A stretch of 64,000 nt of DNA from Arsenicibacter rosenii (GCF_001870735.1 NZ_MORL01000023.1:1-64000); one strand, 5' to 3'. Positions 1-8,939 are shown, numbered from the stretch's first letter. Notes: generated by a model from the sequence alone, not told the origin. A program made the numbers and translations.

Positions 1-7
1 AGATTAA

Positions 8-133
8 CTATCTCGCAACTTGGATTATGAGTATATTAATCAGGGACGTCTGCAAGCCCGTAAGATTGGCAGGCGAACACTGATCCTGAAAGAAGACGTA
101 GAAGCATTCTTGGCCGGGCTTGAAAGGTATTAA
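8..133 (+). pseudogene. C-terminal remnant of an excisionase-type HTH protein
   Basis: The reading frame up to the stop at 131-133 encodes the C-terminal half of a small helix-turn-helix DNA-binding domain of the excisionase/HTH_17 type, with the signature INQGRLQARKIGRRT followed by an EDVEAFL helix. Such proteins act as directionality factors for integrases. A TAA at 5-7 interrupts the same frame just before the conserved LSR segment, and no start codon is available, so the copy in this window is either broken or frameshifted at the window edge. It is tail-to-tail with the integrase and overlaps its stop by a few bases. The family call is good; its coding status is uncertain because the upstream part is outside the window. 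Confidence 0.5.
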
Positions 134-1341
134 TCAGATTTGTGTTGTTTTCGGCCTAAGTTGGTCAGGTAATCGGCCCAGTCCTGCATCATAATCTTAC
201 GTTTGTCCAGAAATTGAGTCCGGTCGTAGGCCCCACGTAGAGAGTTACTGGGCTCGTGGGCGAGTTGTTTTTCAATAATCTCGCTTTCATATCCTAGTTT
301 TTCGCGGATAGTGGTCCGTGCCAATGCCCGAAAGCCGTGAGCCACCATCTTTTCGCCAAACCCCAGAAGTTTAATGGCTTTATTGACGGTCGCATCGCTC
401 ATGGGTTTTCGGTGGCTCACCTGTCCCGGAAAAACCCATTCGGTTTCAAGATACTGTAGTTCCTTTCGTTGTTCCTGCAAAAGGGCTATTACCTGTTTAC
501 TTAAAGGGACAATGTGATCCCGCTTCTTTTTCATTAGTTCAGCCGGGATGATCCAAAGCCCTTCGGCTAGATCCATATCCTGCCATCGGGCCATCCGAAT
601 TTCTTTCGGACGACAAAACGTATAAAGCGAAAGCCAGACCGCCCGGCGGGTTCGCTCAAATAGCCGGGCTTCGTTACGCTCCAGGGCTTTAATAAAATCC
701 GGTAGATCTTTTTCCGTCAGCGTTCTGAAATGCTCGACCTGATTGATTTTCAGGGCTCCCCTTAAATCAGCGGCACAGTCCCGTTCGCAACGGCCCGTAG
801 CAATCCCGTACCGAAAAATCTGGCCACAGATCTGGCGTGTCCTCGTCGCAATATCCAATGCGTCCCTGTTCTCGATTTTACGCAGGCAATCGTTTAGTAA
901 TTCCAGCGGAGTAATCTGAGCAATGGGGTGAAGGCCGATAAAGGGGTATACATTTAACTCCAGACCCTGTTCAACTTTCCGGTAGTAGCCCGCACTCCAA
1001 CGGTGCTTGTTTTGTGCCATCCACTCCATCGCGACGGCCTTAAAGGTGTTTTCCGCTTGGCGAGTCAAGGCGGCTTTTTCGTTTTTGCGAATGGTAGTCG
1101 GGCTTTTATGCTGGAGAAGAAGCTTTTTAGCTTGATGACGTTCCTGGCGGGCTTCAGAAAGAGAGACAAGCGGATAAGCCCCAAAAGAGATTCTACTTTC
1201 CTTACCCAAATGACGGAATTTTAATCGCCATAACTTTTTACCGGAGGGTAACACTTCCAGATAAAGGCCATCCCCATCAAATAACTTATAGGGTTTATCT
1301 TTAGGCTTAGCCGTTTTACAAACCAGATCCGATAATTTCAT
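130..1341 (-). CDS. P4-type tyrosine recombinase (integrase)
   Basis: This site-specific recombinase of 403 residues probably inserts and excises the island. The N-terminus (MKLSDLVCKTAKPKDKPYKL) is the DUF4102 arm-binding domain of P4-like integrases. A SAM-like core-binding domain covers about residues 95-200 and the catalytic domain about 205-390. Visible catalytic residues are Arg244 (TFCRPKEIR), Lys near 271, His335/Arg338 (HGFR), His362 (LAHEP) and the nucleophile Tyr372 (AYDRT). The open frame continues 30 codons further upstream, but the family begins at the chosen ATG. All catalytic residues are present, so it should be active. P4-type integrases usually target tRNA 3' ends, and a tRNA-Asn lies at 9400-9473. 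Confidence 0.88.
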   Translation of the reverse strand: MKLSDLVCKTAKPKDKPYKLFDGDGLYLEVLPSGKKLWRLKFRHLGKESRISFGAYPLVSLSEARQERHQAKKLLLQHKSPTTIRKNEKAALTRQAENTFKAVAMEWMAQNKHRWSAGYYRKVEQGLELNVYPFIGLHPIAQITPLELLNDCLRKIENRDALDIATRTRQICGQIFRYGIATGRCERDCAADLRGALKINQVEHFRTLTEKDLPDFIKALERNEARLFERTRRAVWLSLYTFCRPKEIRMARWQDMDLAEGLWIIPAELMKKKRDHIVPLSKQVIALLQEQRKELQYLETEWVFPGQVSHRKPMSDATVNKAIKLLGFGEKMVAHGFRALARTTIREKLGYESEIIEKQLAHEPSNSLRGAYDRTQFLDKRKIMMQDWADYLTNLGRKQHKSD

Positions 1342-1637
1342 CTTGCCCCCACTTGCCAAAAATGCCCCATTCCATGCCCCCACTTTGCTGTGATTGGCCC
1401 CGTTCATGGGTGGGCACTTACAATCACCCATGAACGCAAAACCCTTTATAGCTCTAGGATACAGCGGCTCTGGATGGATGTCAACAACTGGACGTGAACT
1501 GGGAAATGGCAGGGGCAGCAGGGATCGGTTCTGTCTTATAACTAATTGATCGTAAAGGGATTTTTTTTGGAAAATATTTATAAGGCCCCCAATTCTGCCC
1601 CTTATTTTAATTGGCTATTTCCCATTCCAGCCACTTC

Positions 1638-2318
1638 TCATCGTTTTTTACCTATAAAGTCTATCTTCTTACTTTGAAGAAACTTTATAAGCTCACCATT
1701 TTCAATCACATCGAAAGCTTTCGACTTCGCGTCGTTTAGGCTTTCGTATGGAGTTGTACTTTCCAAATCGTGAATTTTTAGATAAAAAAACGTACAGTAT
1801 TCTCTTATTTCAATTTCAAAATGGCTTTGCTTAATTGTGAAACAACCATTTCTTATCTTCCATCTTTTAGAGCTTATAAATCTTTCCTTCCTACCTTTAA
1901 AGCTGGTTTGCGATTCAATTAGGTTAGATGCAAACGTCGAATCTGTTAGTTTATCACAACAGTAAGTACCGACTTCAATAGTCCCCCATTTTTCATGATA
2001 AATAACAAATATATATCGGACTGATGATCCGCAATTTTCGCAAGTTCCGATCAAGTCTTCTAAATCTTCATCACCAATATACTCCCACCCAAACTGCGGC
2101 TTTATAAGCCCATGTTCAGCAGCATGACAGCCTTTGCAGAGCGTCTGGCAGTCCTCTGTTGGATATTCCCAAGGTTTTCTGCCCTTAATGTATTTTTTAT
2201 GATGGACTTGCAAAATGACTTCATTTTTATGTCTTCCGCATTTAGTGCACTTATTTCCATCTAGCTCTATGATTTCATCCCGGAACTCTTTCCATTGGTT
2301 CTTTCTATATAGTGACAT
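1638..2318 (-). CDS. HNH endonuclease with a second zinc-ribbon-like part
   Basis: A 226-residue protein with an N-terminal HNH nuclease domain: CxxC at 24-27, the HH of the beta-beta-alpha-metal site at 39-40, and CxxxCxxC at 57-64 followed by AAEH. HNH domains cut DNA and are common effectors in restriction and other immune systems. The second half holds CENC (93-96) and a CC pair at 120-121, consistent with a zinc ribbon, and then an unrecognised alpha/beta region. It is the last gene of the leftward block, 54 bp after the DUF6527 gene, so it may be co-transcribed. Its target and its link to the ubiquitin-like genes are inferred only from position. Confidence 0.8.
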   Translation of the reverse strand: MSLYRKNQWKEFRDEIIELDGNKCTKCGRHKNEVILQVHHKKYIKGRKPWEYPTEDCQTLCKGCHAAEHGLIKPQFGWEYIGDEDLEDLIGTCENCGSSVRYIFVIYHEKWGTIEVGTYCCDKLTDSTFASNLIESQTSFKGRKERFISSKRWKIRNGCFTIKQSHFEIEIREYCTFFYLKIHDLESTTPYESLNDAKSKAFDVIENGELIKFLQSKKIDFIGKKR

Positions 2319-2372
2319 GATATATTATAATATCGTCCTAGAAATAACTTAACTAAAGGAATTAATTGCCTG

Positions 2373-2789
2373 CTATCGAAACAGGCTCATGAACCATTCC
2401 CAGAAACCTGTGCGTATTGGCTTCTCTTGCGTGGTAGATGGATTTGTTTCTTCTTTAGGAGGTTCGAAGAAGTCCTTCTTCCGTTTCATATCTTCTTCTC
2501 TTCCTAGACGAATTTCTTTTTCATTCCAGCGACCTGCAAAATCTATACGGTTATTTGTGATCCAATAGTGAGATTTACATTCAAAGTTCCAGTTGCCTAT
2601 GGACGGATGCAGGGAAACGGACTTGCCGTCAAAGGTTAGTTTCCAATCCGTAGGAGATAGGGGTGTAACCACTTCATTGCCACAGCCACACACGCATTTG
2701 TGTATGGCTGTGCAGTATTCAATAGAGATATACAAAACCCCTTCAGCAATATTATCAGGAATAAACTCAACGAATTTATACTGTAACAT
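2373..2789 (-). CDS. DUF6527 family protein of a ubiquitin-like cassette
   Basis: A small protein of 138 residues with the hallmarks of DUF6527: the start motif FVEFIPD, the cysteine cluster [20 protein letters not shown] (Cys32, 34, 36) and the later FECKSHYW (Cys71, His74), which together look like a zinc or redox site. The family typically accompanies multi-ubiquitin and ThiF/E1-like genes; its biochemical role is not established from the sequence. The chosen ATG lies inside the end of the E1-like gene (14-nt overlap), implying translational coupling. An upstream in-frame start would add nine residues not typical of the family. The C-terminal tail (residues 100-138) is charged and probably disordered. 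Confidence 0.78.
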   Translation of the reverse strand: MLQYKFVEFIPDNIAEGVLYISIEYCTAIHKCVCGCGNEVVTPLSPTDWKLTFDGKSVSLHPSIGNWNFECKSHYWITNNRIDFAGRWNEKEIRLGREEDMKRKKDFFEPPKEETNPSTTQEKPIRTGFWEWFMSLFR

Positions 2790-3954
2790 CTTCGTTAAAG
2801 ATTTTGGATACGCCAATGGAATAAGAGCAATGATGTTCGTTTTCTAAATCCACATAAAACCCACTAAACTTTTTCCATTTCAAAACTGCTAAAACAGCAT
2901 TGAACGCATTAAGTTCAGCAATCTGAATATTGGTCACATATTCATTATCATCAGAATCTTCTGAGAAAATACGAAGCGGTAAATGATCGCTTTTGCCTCG
3001 GTTGGCAGAAGTAACTCTAACGGCACCCGTGAGCTTGTCGTCTACAACATTAACACCAAGGCCTACATCAGAAAAAGCTACACCCATACGTACCAGATAA
3101 TCGGTTATCATCTTTCTGGCAGCATTCTTATCAACGCATACAAACACGTAATCCATTTCATCTAGATCTTGTAAGTTCTCTTGTCTTACATAATAATCGT
3201 GTATATGGATGAACTTGTGTATGTTCGAATATAACCTTTGGTAGTAAGTCGCTTTTTGAGGGTTCTCATTTAAGTCATCCAAAGAGGCTGCACCCGGAGA
3301 ACGAAAGGCATTGTGCTGGTCAAAACTGTCTCCATCGAACAGATGAATTTCCTTTACAGGAGTTTTCGCAACCAGATCCAGAATATACGCACCGGTTCCA
3401 CCTAAACCAATGATGGCTACCCGCTGTCCTTCCAGTTTCGCATTAATCACTTCGATATTGGCCCGACTAGCATTGGTATCAATATATTGAAATACCGTTT
3501 CATTAGTACTGTCCGCGATTACCTGAAAGGTCTTTTCGGTTACGGATGGATCGAGGTATTTTGCAGGTGCAGTAATGATGTCAGCGTATCGCTTGATCTT
3601 TTCATAATAATCCGGATATCCGTTAACGGGCTTGTTCGAGAATGACCGATTCACCGTAATTTGGTTGTTCAGAATCGAAATACCGTTACTATGCTGAATT
3701 GAAGAAATGACCGAACCATCAATTTCGCAGGGGTTGTCTCCAACAAAATGAATAACATGCGTATCGGGTGCCCCCGTACGAATGTCGCCGATTAACCTAA
3801 GCGTGCTAACCAATATCCCATATTGAATCTGCTTATTCTGATCGACAAATGGCACGTGGTGGACCAATAAATGTCCACCACGTACTTCGATCTGATAACC
3901 TTCATCTCTGAGACGCTTTAAGTCTGGACTATGATTTATCAGTTGCTGTGACAT
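2776..3954 (-). CDS. ThiF/E1-like adenylyltransferase with N-terminal DUF6791-like region
   Basis: This 392-residue E1-like enzyme is expected to adenylate the C-terminus of the adjacent ubiquitin-like protein. The C-terminal ThiF domain shows the nucleotide-binding loop GLGGTG at 183-188, the acidic pair Asp207/Asp209, Asn215 and Arg218 (HNAFR), and VCVDKNAAR near 272-280. Residues 1-165 form a separate domain resembling DUF6791, usual in this E1 branch. Only three cysteines exist (76, 273, 376) and none sits at the normal E1 thioester position, so transfer may use another residue or partner. The start overlaps the upstream ubiquitin-like gene by 26 nt and the end overlaps DUF6527 by 14 nt, a tightly coupled cassette. 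Confidence 0.85.
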   Translation of the reverse strand: MSQQLINHSPDLKRLRDEGYQIEVRGGHLLVHHVPFVDQNKQIQYGILVSTLRLIGDIRTGAPDTHVIHFVGDNPCEIDGSVISSIQHSNGISILNNQITVNRSFSNKPVNGYPDYYEKIKRYADIITAPAKYLDPSVTEKTFQVIADSTNETVFQYIDTNASRANIEVINAKLEGQRVAIIGLGGTGAYILDLVAKTPVKEIHLFDGDSFDQHNAFRSPGAASLDDLNENPQKATYYQRLYSNIHKFIHIHDYYVRQENLQDLDEMDYVFVCVDKNAARKMITDYLVRMGVAFSDVGLGVNVVDDKLTGAVRVTSANRGKSDHLPLRIFSEDSDDNEYVTNIQIAELNAFNAVLAVLKWKKFSGFYVDLENEHHCSYSIGVSKIFNEDVTV

Positions 3955-4630
3955 CGAATACCATTTTATTTTTGACGCGAACAGTCGATCCTTTTACCAA
4001 GGTACCTTCTGGCTTTGGCTCCAAGCCTCTGCAATAGGTCACGGTATAACCCTTATCAGGGTTATTATCATAAACTCCAAAAGCCAAAACAACCACCTGC
4101 TCGAAGGATATCGTTGTTTCCTGCCAGGTCTTTTCACGAGCATTTACGATTAATGTAACTTCTACCGATCTTTGCTTAGAGAAAAAACGCTCTTTACCAG
4201 GACGAGCCAAATCAACCACTTCATCATCAAGTATCTGGTCATCTTGCCACCCCTCCTTTATGTCTAAGAAGATATCATTATCTGCTGATATATTCCCCAG
4301 CTCTCGAATTTGAATGCCTCTGATGTACTGCTTGTACCAAGTAAATGGCTGACCATTGATGAAGAAATGTAATTTTTTCTTCACAAAGAAATATTCTGTT
4401 TCTGGACGAGCCAGATTTACCGATTTCTCATTTTCAATCAGTTCATCCTGATATGGCTTGCTGATAGACAAGAACAACTCGGTTTCCGGCGGTATGCCAG
4501 CGATTTGTTTTAATTCTGCTCCAGTTTTATATTGATCGAAAGTTTCAAATTCCTTTCCTTCAATGATGAACTTCAGAGGTGTTTTCGGATGAGGAGCATG
4601 TGAAGCACCCTCTAGAGTACCTAAATTCAT
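3929..4630 (-). CDS. Multi-ubiquitin-like protein (three beta-grasp repeats)
   Basis: A 233-residue protein made of three tandem ubiquitin-like domains at about 17-85, 86-154 and 155-233. The first two share the pattern F-IxGxxF…(Y)K…LK/RELxxI…DxxLxxS/DI…DxxxLARPxxExFF, as in the Pfam Multi_ubiq family. The third is divergent and ends in [12 protein letters not shown], a C-terminus common in this family, with no terminal Gly-Gly. It is presumably the modifier activated by the neighbouring E1-like protein, or it may polymerise through its repeats. The ATG at 4630 fits the family start; an in-frame extension upstream is basic and not conserved-looking. It overlaps the E1-like gene. Confidence 0.82.
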   Translation of the reverse strand: MNLGTLEGASHAPHPKTPLKFIIEGKEFETFDQYKTGAELKQIAGIPPETELFLSISKPYQDELIENEKSVNLARPETEYFFVKKKLHFFINGQPFTWYKQYIRGIQIRELGNISADNDIFLDIKEGWQDDQILDDEVVDLARPGKERFFSKQRSVEVTLIVNAREKTWQETTISFEQVVVLAFGVYDNNPDKGYTVTYCRGLEPKPEGTLVKGSTVRVKNKMVFDVTATDKS

Positions 4631-4744
4631 TTTGATTTTAATTTGATGTAAAAAATAAATTTTTGTCGCATATATCCTTTCAGCGACGATCCGGAACATT
4701 CCGAACCAAGTCGTTTTCGTCTTTGCAATCGAAAATTTATTGTT

Positions 4745-4922
4745 TTGACACCAAGCCTTCCTTACTCCCTAATGAGTAAGAAAGTTTAAAATCATCCAAA
4801 GCTTGCTTGTTTCAGATAAAGGAGGTAGTTTTCTGGGGCCAAACAGTTCTACCGAAAGCCGTGCAAAGGCTTTTGTTTCCTTTACGGAATTAAGCCAGGT
4901 GATTTTCGCCTGGTTTTTTATT
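4745..4922 (+). ncRNA. Candidate structured small RNA with three-way junction
   Basis: On the + strand, opposite to all neighbouring genes, a -35-like TTGACA (4745-4750) and TAATGA (4770-4775) are followed by complementary blocks. An outer stem pairs AAAGGA (4818-4823) with TCCTTT (4878-4883). It encloses two hairpins: GGTAG (4824-4828) with CTACC (4849-4853), and AAAGCC (4855-4860) with GGCTTT (4868-4873). A GC-rich terminator with a T-run follows. This nested order is what a three-way-junction RNA would show. There is no + strand gene downstream, so it is not an ordinary riboswitch leader. No known RNA family was recognised; the fold is judged by eye, and the short stems could arise by chance. 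Confidence 0.35.
4895..4919 (+). terminator. Rho-independent terminator of the small RNA candidate
   Basis: CCAGG (4895-4899) pairs with CCTGG (4909-4913), extended by flanking A-T pairs and followed directly by six T on the + strand. The T-run lies only on the + strand side, so it stops rightward transcription just before the 3' end of the DUF2188 gene. Confidence 0.6.
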
Positions 4923-4941
4923 TACTAACGGGTTATTTACA

Positions 4942-5187
4942 TTAGTGCTTCTCGTCTTTTATAGACCTCGGATCATTGCCCGGCTTTACTGTATCGCTAT
5001 CCCTTATTGGACCACCGTTTGCCCGATGAATCCTAACTTCGCCGCCGCCGTTGTTCGACGAAAATTGCTTAGCAAGCTGCTCTGCTTCTTTCTGTGTGCT
5101 GACAATGGCAGAGGCCTTCTTTCCGCCTTCCTTTTGGACGTTCCAGCTATCCTGCCCCTTTTTCTGTGTCACATGATAATTAGCCAT
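4942..5187 (-). CDS. DUF2188 domain protein
   Basis: An 81-residue protein matching the DUF2188 pattern: NYHVTQKKGQDSWNVQKEGG, a K/A-rich helix (TQKEAEQLAKQF) and GGEVRIHRANGGPIRDSDT. The family is small and widespread, often plasmid- or phage-borne, with no defined biochemical activity; the fold resembles a compact beta-alpha unit. It starts 15 bp after ietS in the same direction and so is probably the third gene of that operon. A 311-bp gap with the structured RNA candidate separates it from the ubiquitin-like genes. A role as a small adaptor or inhibitor of the protease would be speculation. Confidence 0.8.
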   Translation of the reverse strand: MANYHVTQKKGQDSWNVQKEGGKKASAIVSTQKEAEQLAKQFSSNNGGGEVRIHRANGGPIRDSDTVKPGNDPRSIKDEKH

Positions 5188-5202
5188 AGAATCTATTTTT
5201 AA

Positions 5203-7686
5203 TTAAACTCTTGATACGACCCGTGCCGCTGTTTTTATATCGACTGCTTGTACTCCTAGAGATTGAAGCATTTGCCGCATATCATTGAAAACAGGCCTTT
5301 CACTATCAGGGTCCGAAATGGTCAATATAGCGGTAAATGGAACGCCTGTAATGGGAATGGATACTCCGTCACGGGCCAAATATTCAACGTCCAAACTCCA
5401 GTCTGTTGTAGGCCCGACTCCTTTCGGGAAAGTTTTTTCGTACACCTTCACTGGGCTCCACTTAAATGAATGTTCGATCTGGTCCTTTTCAAATAAGCTA
5501 CCATCGCCATCGTCCGGTGTATAAACTGCACTTAAGCGTCCTAAATATTTTCCGTTCTTTTGAAGCTGGCGCAAGGCTCCATCAATATTGATACGGACGA
5601 ATTCAGAGCCATATCTGTGATCGAACCTTGGCGTACTGACAATAGTAAGACGGGCATAGCCAAAGCACTTACCATCGCGTACCAGACTCGAAGGCCAGGG
5701 AAATTTAAAACTCATCTTATGACCACTTATGGCTCTACTAGCAAAAACCAGTGTGATAGCTGAAGAGGAGCCATTTAGAATCTCTTCAGATCCATTAGGG
5801 ATGCCAAATCCTACCAGATGCTTAGTTACACTTTGTAAACTTCTATCATTCAAAGAGTCCGGCAATACAGCGTGATGGATGCCCAAACCAATTAGGGTTT
5901 CCCTTGAAACTGTACCTTCAATAGCATGATCAAGACTTGCCAAAGTCTTCGCCACATTCGGTGCCGCATAGCTAGTGCCGCAGCCATCAACTATTTGTCC
6001 CGTTGCATCCAAGGACAGTAACCCGTGCCCAAGGGTGGCATGACGTGTCCCCGCTCCGCCGATATGAGCCAAATCCGGTTTAAGACCGACCCGAAGCCCT
6101 GGGCCTCTACAACTGTAATTGCTCAAGGCTAAAGGGACGATACCATCGACGCGAGGAGGGTTAAGGGCGGATACACTAACATTCCGGCAACTTTCCGCTG
6201 GTTTTTTTATGGTATCATTCCTAGAGGACGCTAGGATTTTTAATGCCTCAAAATGGTCCGAAGGCCACTCTTTCCGCATATCAATCGGTTTAGTATTACC
6301 GGCTGAAATGACAAATATCACATCATTTTCTTCGGCAATTTCGTCTAAAATCTGGGCAGGAAGGCTATATCCTGTCGTAGAAGCGTGCTCCTCTATGTTC
6401 AGGCTGAAATTAAAAATCCGGACACCTGTTCTTGCTTTCAGCTCCTGAACCGCGATCTTTAACTCATTAAAAAACTCCAGCGGTTTTGAAAAATAAGAAG
6501 CGTATCGCCCCGGACGTGGTAATATGTCCAAGTCAACAATCTTGCAGCCATCCACTTCTCGGCAAATAGCGCTTCCGTTAAGGGTTTGCCCGACAATAGT
6601 AAGCCCTGCTATAAATGTTCCGTGATTTTCATCTTTATCTGAAGGACTGATCAACCCCCATTTATCCTCAATCCAATTCCCATAAATATCCGATACTCCG
6701 CCATCAACCACACATATTTTGGGATAGGATGCATTATCCACCATGTCGGGGATCGAAAAAGAATCTCCCTTCTTGGGTACAGTTGTGGTTTCACTTTGTG
6801 TGACAATAGGCGGAAGGGTGATTTTCTTTACCAGTGGATGATTATCCAAAAAATCTAACAAGGTGGCATGTTTATCTACAGCCAAATCAATTTCTTTCTT
6901 CTCTCCCGTCTTATTTACCGAAGAAGAGTAGGGTGACAGTTGGATTACGGGTAACGAGTGGCTTCTTTCTAGTTTTACGCCAAAAATAACAGCGGCCCCT
7001 AGGCCAGTAGTGACTCTTGAAGCGAATAAGCCGTTACCTAGCTTTTCCAATCCCTCAAAAAAGCTCTTAAATAGGTCGAGTTTATAACTGTCCAATAAAT
7101 CCCAGTCCTGTCTGGCCAGTGGAGCTTCAAAAAGTTCAACTATGTAAGATCCACTCGTTTGAGGATTTGAAAGCCACTCTACTGCCTCTTTTACAGAAAA
7201 CTTACGCTTGTCACTGGCAGTATAGGGGGTAATTTCCTGAATTGCACCGACTTCGCTTCTCAACCTGCTTGGGTGCGGTTCAGTTTTCCCGTTTTTCTCT
7301 TTGTATCTCGTCTCAGGTTCGGCCTGGCCTACCTTTTTGTTTACTTGGTCTATGCTTTCCGGTGTAAGCTCAATGAATAACTCGCCTAACTCGCCTGCAC
7401 CAATTACTGGAGCAACGTCTCGTTTAAATAGTTGTGAGGTTGGACGATGACTTTTAGCTAAAGCCGCCTGCTTTAAGGTCACTTTAGCATAGGAAATCTT
7501 CGCAAACCTGCTTACCAGTTGCATACTCTTGATTTCGTCGAGCTGCTTCTGGAGATTGTCACGATGCTGAACGAATTCCAAGTCGCTTCCAGCAAAAAAG
7601 TCCTTGGAAGAACCGCCACCTCGGTTGTCCAATGCTTCTATGAAGTCATTAGCGTTTAAAACTATCTGAACAGGACTATTTGCCAT
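5203..7686 (-). CDS. ietS: Subtilisin-like serine protease IetS
   Basis: An 827-residue S8 family peptidase paired with an AAA ATPase, the arrangement of the IetAS phage-defence system. The triad is readable: Asp328 (KICVVDGG), His355 (ENHGTFIAG) and Ser572 (CGTSYAAP), with the oxyanion Asn464 (SAGN). About 300 residues precede the protease core and about 220 follow it; neither part was recognised. There is no signal peptide, so it acts in the cytoplasm, unlike most secreted subtilases. It starts only 3 bp after the ietA stop, so the two are translationally coupled. The proposed role, triggered proteolysis during infection gated by the ATPase, is family knowledge plus inference. Confidence 0.82.
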   Translation of the reverse strand: MANSPVQIVLNANDFIEALDNRGGGSSKDFFAGSDLEFVQHRDNLQKQLDEIKSMQLVSRFAKISYAKVTLKQAALAKSHRPTSQLFKRDVAPVIGAGELGELFIELTPESIDQVNKKVGQAEPETRYKEKNGKTEPHPSRLRSEVGAIQEITPYTASDKRKFSVKEAVEWLSNPQTSGSYIVELFEAPLARQDWDLLDSYKLDLFKSFFEGLEKLGNGLFASRVTTGLGAAVIFGVKLERSHSLPVIQLSPYSSSVNKTGEKKEIDLAVDKHATLLDFLDNHPLVKKITLPPIVTQSETTTVPKKGDSFSIPDMVDNASYPKICVVDGGVSDIYGNWIEDKWGLISPSDKDENHGTFIAGLTIVGQTLNGSAICREVDGCKIVDLDILPRPGRYASYFSKPLEFFNELKIAVQELKARTGVRIFNFSLNIEEHASTTGYSLPAQILDEIAEENDVIFVISAGNTKPIDMRKEWPSDHFEALKILASSRNDTIKKPAESCRNVSVSALNPPRVDGIVPLALSNYSCRGPGLRVGLKPDLAHIGGAGTRHATLGHGLLSLDATGQIVDGCGTSYAAPNVAKTLASLDHAIEGTVSRETLIGLGIHHAVLPDSLNDRSLQSVTKHLVGFGIPNGSEEILNGSSSAITLVFASRAISGHKMSFKFPWPSSLVRDGKCFGYARLTIVSTPRFDHRYGSEFVRINIDGALRQLQKNGKYLGRLSAVYTPDDGDGSLFEKDQIEHSFKWSPVKVYEKTFPKGVGPTTDWSLDVEYLARDGVSIPITGVPFTAILTISDPDSERPVFNDMRQMLQSLGVQAVDIKTAARVVSRV

Positions 7687-7689
7687 GGC

Positions 7690-8877
7690 TTAAATTTTAT
7701 CGGTTTCCTTGAACTTCGCTAATTGCTTACTGAGCGATGACTGTGTCATACCAAATAAAGGTGCAATGTCTTTTTGCTTGAAGGAATACGTCTTGTCATT
7801 TAGCAGCATCGCAATAAAATCTTCATCACTTCGCAGCATGATATTCCTTTTGCCGGCATTTACCCTTCCCGAATTGAGCAAGGCAAACTGCTTCATAACA
7901 GCAACAAGGCTACTTTCCTTTTCCAAAACAAAAGCCCTCTTTAACCACTTGGACAGCATCTCTGCGTCTGCCCCTGAAGAGTCTTCGATACACCACGCCA
8001 GAAATTTGATTTCGATTTCACTGAATTCTAAAGGAGCCAAGAATATTTTTAGCAGGTGCATCATTGTTTCCGGAGAAGGCTTCAGGATTTCAACCTGAAT
8101 ATCAAATCTTCTCCAAATCGCAGGATCTAGCAGGCTTTCATGGTTGGTTACACCAATAGTAAATCCCCTTTCATGGCGGGAATCTAAGCTTTGCAGTAAC
8201 GTATTGACAACCCGCTTTACTTCACCTACCTCCTGAGGGTCATTTCGCAACTTAGCGATTGCATCAAATTCATCCAGCAAAAGCACGCATTGGTACCGGT
8301 TAGCAAATGCAAACAAATTCCCGATATTTCGTGATGTTGTTCCTAAAAACGACGACATTAACCCTTCAAGCCGGGCCAACACCACAGGCAAACCTATCTG
8401 CTTTCCGATCCATTTCGCCAAATGCGTTTTCCCTGTTCCCGGAACACCGTAAATCAAACACGAGCTTGCTGGCGTGGCATTAATTTCTAAAAGGAGATCA
8501 AACTTCATCCATTCACTCACAATGGATTGGATTGCCAGCCGAATATTATCATCAAATACAGGCATCTCACTGGGGAGATCTGCCGGGAAAAAGATTTCTG
8601 CCAAAGGAGTAGATGTTTCCTTATCAACCGGAACAGGCGTTCTTATCGTAAGCTCTTCCCCTTTGGAGACGACAAAGGACTTCTGAATTTTGCTGGGAGA
8701 CATATCGATTCCTGCTTTAGCAGAAGATAATAATCCCTCTAGTGATTTCGCCTCTTTATCATACCCATCCTTTTCCAGACTCTCTTTTAATCTATTAACC
8801 TGATGCACAACAGCTTCATTGGGATTCACCAAGGCTGATCTACACAAAGCTTGTATGATGCTGAAGTATTTTAACAT
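7690..8877 (-). CDS. ietA: AAA ATPase IetA
   Basis: A 395-residue AAA+ ATPase that leads the leftward defence operon. It has Walker A GVPGTGKT (144-151), Walker B LLLDEFD (199-205), a sensor-1 Asn in GVTNHESLLDP (near 245) and an arginine finger pair WRRFD (255-259). The first 100 residues are a partner-specific helical and linker region. The last 45 residues (KQKDIAPLFGMTQSSLSKQLAKF) look like a helix-turn-helix, so it may also bind DNA or regulate its own promoter. Together with the adjacent subtilase it matches the IetAS pair, known first from plasmid maintenance and later as a phage-defence system. It presumably controls or feeds substrates to the protease. Confidence 0.83.
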   Translation of the reverse strand: MLKYFSIIQALCRSALVNPNEAVVHQVNRLKESLEKDGYDKEAKSLEGLLSSAKAGIDMSPSKIQKSFVVSKGEELTIRTPVPVDKETSTPLAEIFFPADLPSEMPVFDDNIRLAIQSIVSEWMKFDLLLEINATPASSCLIYGVPGTGKTHLAKWIGKQIGLPVVLARLEGLMSSFLGTTSRNIGNLFAFANRYQCVLLLDEFDAIAKLRNDPQEVGEVKRVVNTLLQSLDSRHERGFTIGVTNHESLLDPAIWRRFDIQVEILKPSPETMMHLLKIFLAPLEFSEIEIKFLAWCIEDSSGADAEMLSKWLKRAFVLEKESSLVAVMKQFALLNSGRVNAGKRNIMLRSDEDFIAMLLNDKTYSFKQKDIAPLFGMTQSSLSKQLAKFKETDKI

Positions 8878-8908
8878 GTCTAAGATCTTATCGTTGAATA
8901 TTCACTCG

Positions 8909-8939
8909 TAAATATAGCATTGACATTCCAAATATCAAA
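8909..8939 (-). promoter_or_regulatory. Predicted promoter of the ietAS operon
   Basis: Reading leftward there is a -33 TTTG (complement of 8936-8939), a 19-nt spacer and TATATTTA (complement of 8909-8916), close to the Bacteroidota consensus TTTG-N19-TAnnTTTG. It would place the transcript start about 25 nt before the ietA ATG. Confidence 0.45.

Noticed and set aside
4745-4922. Known riboswitch family for the structured RNA
   Set aside because: The three-way junction was compared by eye with purine, TPP and c-di-GMP-I patterns; conserved core bases do not match, and no + strand gene follows it.
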